Below, piece by piece: positions 6,172 to 7,299 of a DNA stretch of 7,299 nt (the stretch's first letter is position 1; every line of letters begins with the position of its first letter). Made by a program: the position numbers and the translations under genes. Source of the DNA: Verrucomicrobiota bacterium (GTDB taxonomy: Bacteria > Verrucomicrobiota > Verrucomicrobiia > Opitutales > Seribacteraceae); the NCBI GenBank assembly GCA_030830145.1, contig JAURNO010000024.1:1-7299 (forward strand). Direction: 5' to 3'. The notes beneath the pieces are model-generated. The model had not been told where the DNA came from. It saw nothing but the letters and a program-made list of their open reading frames with translations, and made no database searches.

Positions 6172-6918
6172 TTAGTTGGAGGAGGCAAGCACGTGATCAA
6201 AGGCTTTTCTCATGATCCAAGCTTGGGAAGTGGGGCAATGTTCAGCGGAAGCTTTGTGAAGAGCGGTCTTGATCGTCTTTGCGGATGCCGGGCAAGCTGA
6301 GGAGGAGCATTGGCCGAGTACATCCTTACCAGCTTTCATATACAAAGCTGCGGTCTGAGCATGATGACCGGAATTGAACATGGGCACACCCTTATGGATG
6401 GCTTGCTTGATGATGTGGTTGGTGTTGCCGGCGACCTTTTTGGCTTCAGGGATCAAAACCGTATCGATGACATGTATGATTCCGTTTGAGGTTTTGATGT
6501 CGGCTTTGACGACCTTGGCGTTGTTAATCATGAGGGATTTGCCTGAGGGCTTGATGGTAATTTCCGCACCGTTTACGGTTTTCGCCGAGTCAAGCTTTGC
6601 CGCCTTCTTCGCCTTAACTTTTCCGGGTACGACGTGGTAAGTCAGAATGGCTGCGAGTTTGTGTTTGTTCTCAGGCTTGAGAAGGGAATCGAGCGTACAC
6701 TTGGACAACTTGCCAAAAGCCTCGTCAGTAGGAGCAAAAACCGTGAAAGGTCCGTCCCCCTTGAGCGTATCGACAAGGCCAGCTGCTTTGACGGCGGCAA
6801 CGAGCGTCTTAAAGCTCCCGGCACCGACAGCAGTGTCGACAATGTCTTTTTTAGGTGCGGCCGAAAGAACGGAAGCAAGCATGAGTAAGGAAGAGAAGGA
6901 TGCGATTATTTTTTTCAT
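6172..6918 (-). CDS. Exported single-domain FAS1 (fasciclin) protein with helical, cysteine-containing tail
   Basis: A 248-residue protein starting [20 protein letters not shown], a signal peptide cleaved near SAA-PK. The frame is open further upstream to 7200, but that part crosses the intergenic gap and the end of the preceding gene, so ATG 6918 is chosen on the signal peptide. One FAS1 domain spans about 24-157: [11 protein letters not shown] (58-68, H1), [10 protein letters not shown] (92-101) and [13 protein letters not shown] (145-157, H2). This matches the MPT70/Nex18-type stand-alone FAS1 proteins, which are secreted or surface adhesion-type proteins with ligands mostly unknown. Residues about 163-248 form a predicted helical tail with CSSSAC (204-209) and Cys228; with Cys74 there are four cysteines, so disulfides are possible. 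No Shine-Dalgarno is visible upstream. It is a paralogue of the partial gene at the window edge and ends in a strong terminator. Confidence 0.9.
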   Translation of the reverse strand: MKKIIASFSSLLMLASVLSAAPKKDIVDTAVGAGSFKTLVAAVKAAGLVDTLKGDGPFTVFAPTDEAFGKLSKCTLDSLLKPENKHKLAAILTYHVVPGKVKAKKAAKLDSAKTVNGAEITIKPSGKSLMINNAKVVKADIKTSNGIIHVIDTVLIPEAKKVAGNTNHIIKQAIHKGVPMFNSGHHAQTAALYMKAGKDVLGQCSSSACPASAKTIKTALHKASAEHCPTSQAWIMRKAFDHVLASSN

Positions 6919-7024
6919 TTTGTTTAAGTTAGGTATAAGAGAATGAATAAGAGAATTGTATGACTGAGTATTCGTTATTTTTAATGTCTTGGATTCAAAA
7001 AAAATCAGAAATTTGAAAAATTGA
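6919..7024 (-). promoter_or_regulatory. AT-rich intergenic region with a 10-base direct repeat, probable promoter of the FAS1 gene
   Basis: These 106 bases separate the two FAS1 paralogues. A 10-base direct repeat (ATTCTCTTAT on the minus strand) occurs at 6947-6956 and 6935-6944, period 12, about 16-38 bases before the ATG at 6918. Overlapping its upstream copy is TACAAT (minus strand, 6960-6955), one mismatch from a -10 box, but no convincing -35 lies 17 bases further up. An A run at 6997-7004 (T8 on minus) follows the upstream stop without a stable GC stem, so I do not call a terminator. Confidence 0.35.
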
Positions 7025-7299
7025 CTATTTTGATGAGTCCAGACCGATGGTTTTGGAATCTGAAGCAGAGATCGGAGGATGAACGGCAGAAGTTTTTTTG
7101 GGTATGTTGGGAACCAAAACTGCGTCGATGACATGTATGATCCCGTTGGAGGTCTTGATGTCGGCTTTGATGACTTTCGCGTGGTTAATGTGCAGCACAT
7201 TCGATTTGACGGTAAGTTTGAGTAATCCTCCGCTGATGGGTTGAGCCGAGTCCAATTTCATTGCTTTCTTCGACTTAACTTTTCCCGAGACGACATGAT
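7025..7299 (-). CDS. FAS1 (fasciclin) domain protein, C-terminal part (gene begins beyond the window)
   Basis: The frame is open from the window edge and ends in TAG at 7027-7025. The visible part begins [18 protein letters not shown], equivalent to [18 protein letters not shown] in the next gene, and ends the FAS1 domain with the H2 motif [13 protein letters not shown]. The in-frame ATG at 7261 is internal because FAS1 homology continues past it to the edge. By eye about 40 of 63 aligned residues match the downstream paralogue without gaps, so this is a tandem duplicate. Unlike that paralogue it stops 27 residues after the FAS1 domain (a short Ser/Pro/Lys-rich tail) and lacks the helical cysteine-containing tail. 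The signal peptide and H1 motif would lie outside the window. It is on the same strand as, and 106 bases from, the next FAS1 gene. Confidence 0.85.
   Translation of the reverse strand, partial: HVVSGKVKSKKAMKLDSAQPISGGLLKLTVKSNVLHINHAKVIKADIKTSNGIIHVIDAVLVPNIPKKTSAVHPPISASDSKTIGLDSSK

Noticed and set aside
4372..6995. Heptamer AATCCAA (minus strand) upstream of both the sigma gene (4372-4378) and the FAS1 gene (6989-6995), as a shared ECF promoter element
   Set aside because: The bases downstream do not align at a constant spacing, and the match is short enough to be chance in AT-rich DNA.
6919..7200. 94-codon N-terminal extension of the single-FAS1 gene
   Set aside because: The extension reads through the AT-rich gap and out of frame across the end of the upstream FAS1 gene; the signal peptide begins exactly at ATG 6918.
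7025..7261. Treating the edge FAS1 fragment as a complete small gene starting at 7261
   Set aside because: FAS1 homology ([12 protein letters not shown]) continues in frame to the window edge, so the ATG is internal and the gene is only cut by the window.

Overview
The window looks like chromosome from a Verrucomicrobiota or Planctomycetota-type bacterium, with Verrucomicrobiota my preference. The reasons are a DUF1552-type protein at the left edge, secreted PhoD-like and alpha/beta-hydrolase genes, an RskA-like anti-sigma factor with a long coiled coil, repeated fasciclin (FAS1) proteins, and several starts with no clear Shine-Dalgarno sequence. This is a judgement from protein style; no 16S or other marker gene is present.

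Layout. The 3' end of a DUF1552 gene runs rightward (1-433). Everything else reads leftward (minus strand). In transcription order from the right edge these are: a partial single-FAS1 gene (7299-7025); a second, paralogous FAS1 gene with a helical tail (6918-6172) closed by a strong intrinsic terminator (6150-6115); a 563-residue secreted protein with three FAS1 domains and a helical tail (6081-4390); an ECF sigma factor (4315-3677); its RskA-type anti-sigma factor (3680-2751), overlapping it by 4 bases (ATGA); an exported alpha/beta hydrolase (2661-1792); and an exported PhoD-like metallophosphoesterase (1795-512), again overlapping by ATGA. The DUF1552 gene and the phosphoesterase gene converge on 434-511. 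No stretch of more than 300 bases lacks a gene, and I see no tRNA, rRNA, IS element or CRISPR array.

How the genes may work together. The right two thirds combines an ECF sigma / transmembrane RskA-like anti-sigma pair with three exported FAS1 proteins. In Mycobacterium tuberculosis the SigK/RskA pair controls the FAS1 proteins MPT70 and MPT83, so the same partnership appears here in a distant lineage, as adjacent genes. The inferred model is that the anti-sigma factor holds the sigma factor at the inner membrane, an envelope signal releases it, and the FAS1 adhesion-type proteins are made. Two of the FAS1 proteins also share a C-terminal helical domain that is not FAS1. The hydrolase/phosphoesterase pair to the left reads as a separate two-gene unit, richer in G+C by eye, for breakdown of esters and phosphate esters outside the cytoplasm. 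Its link to the sigma factor is unproven.
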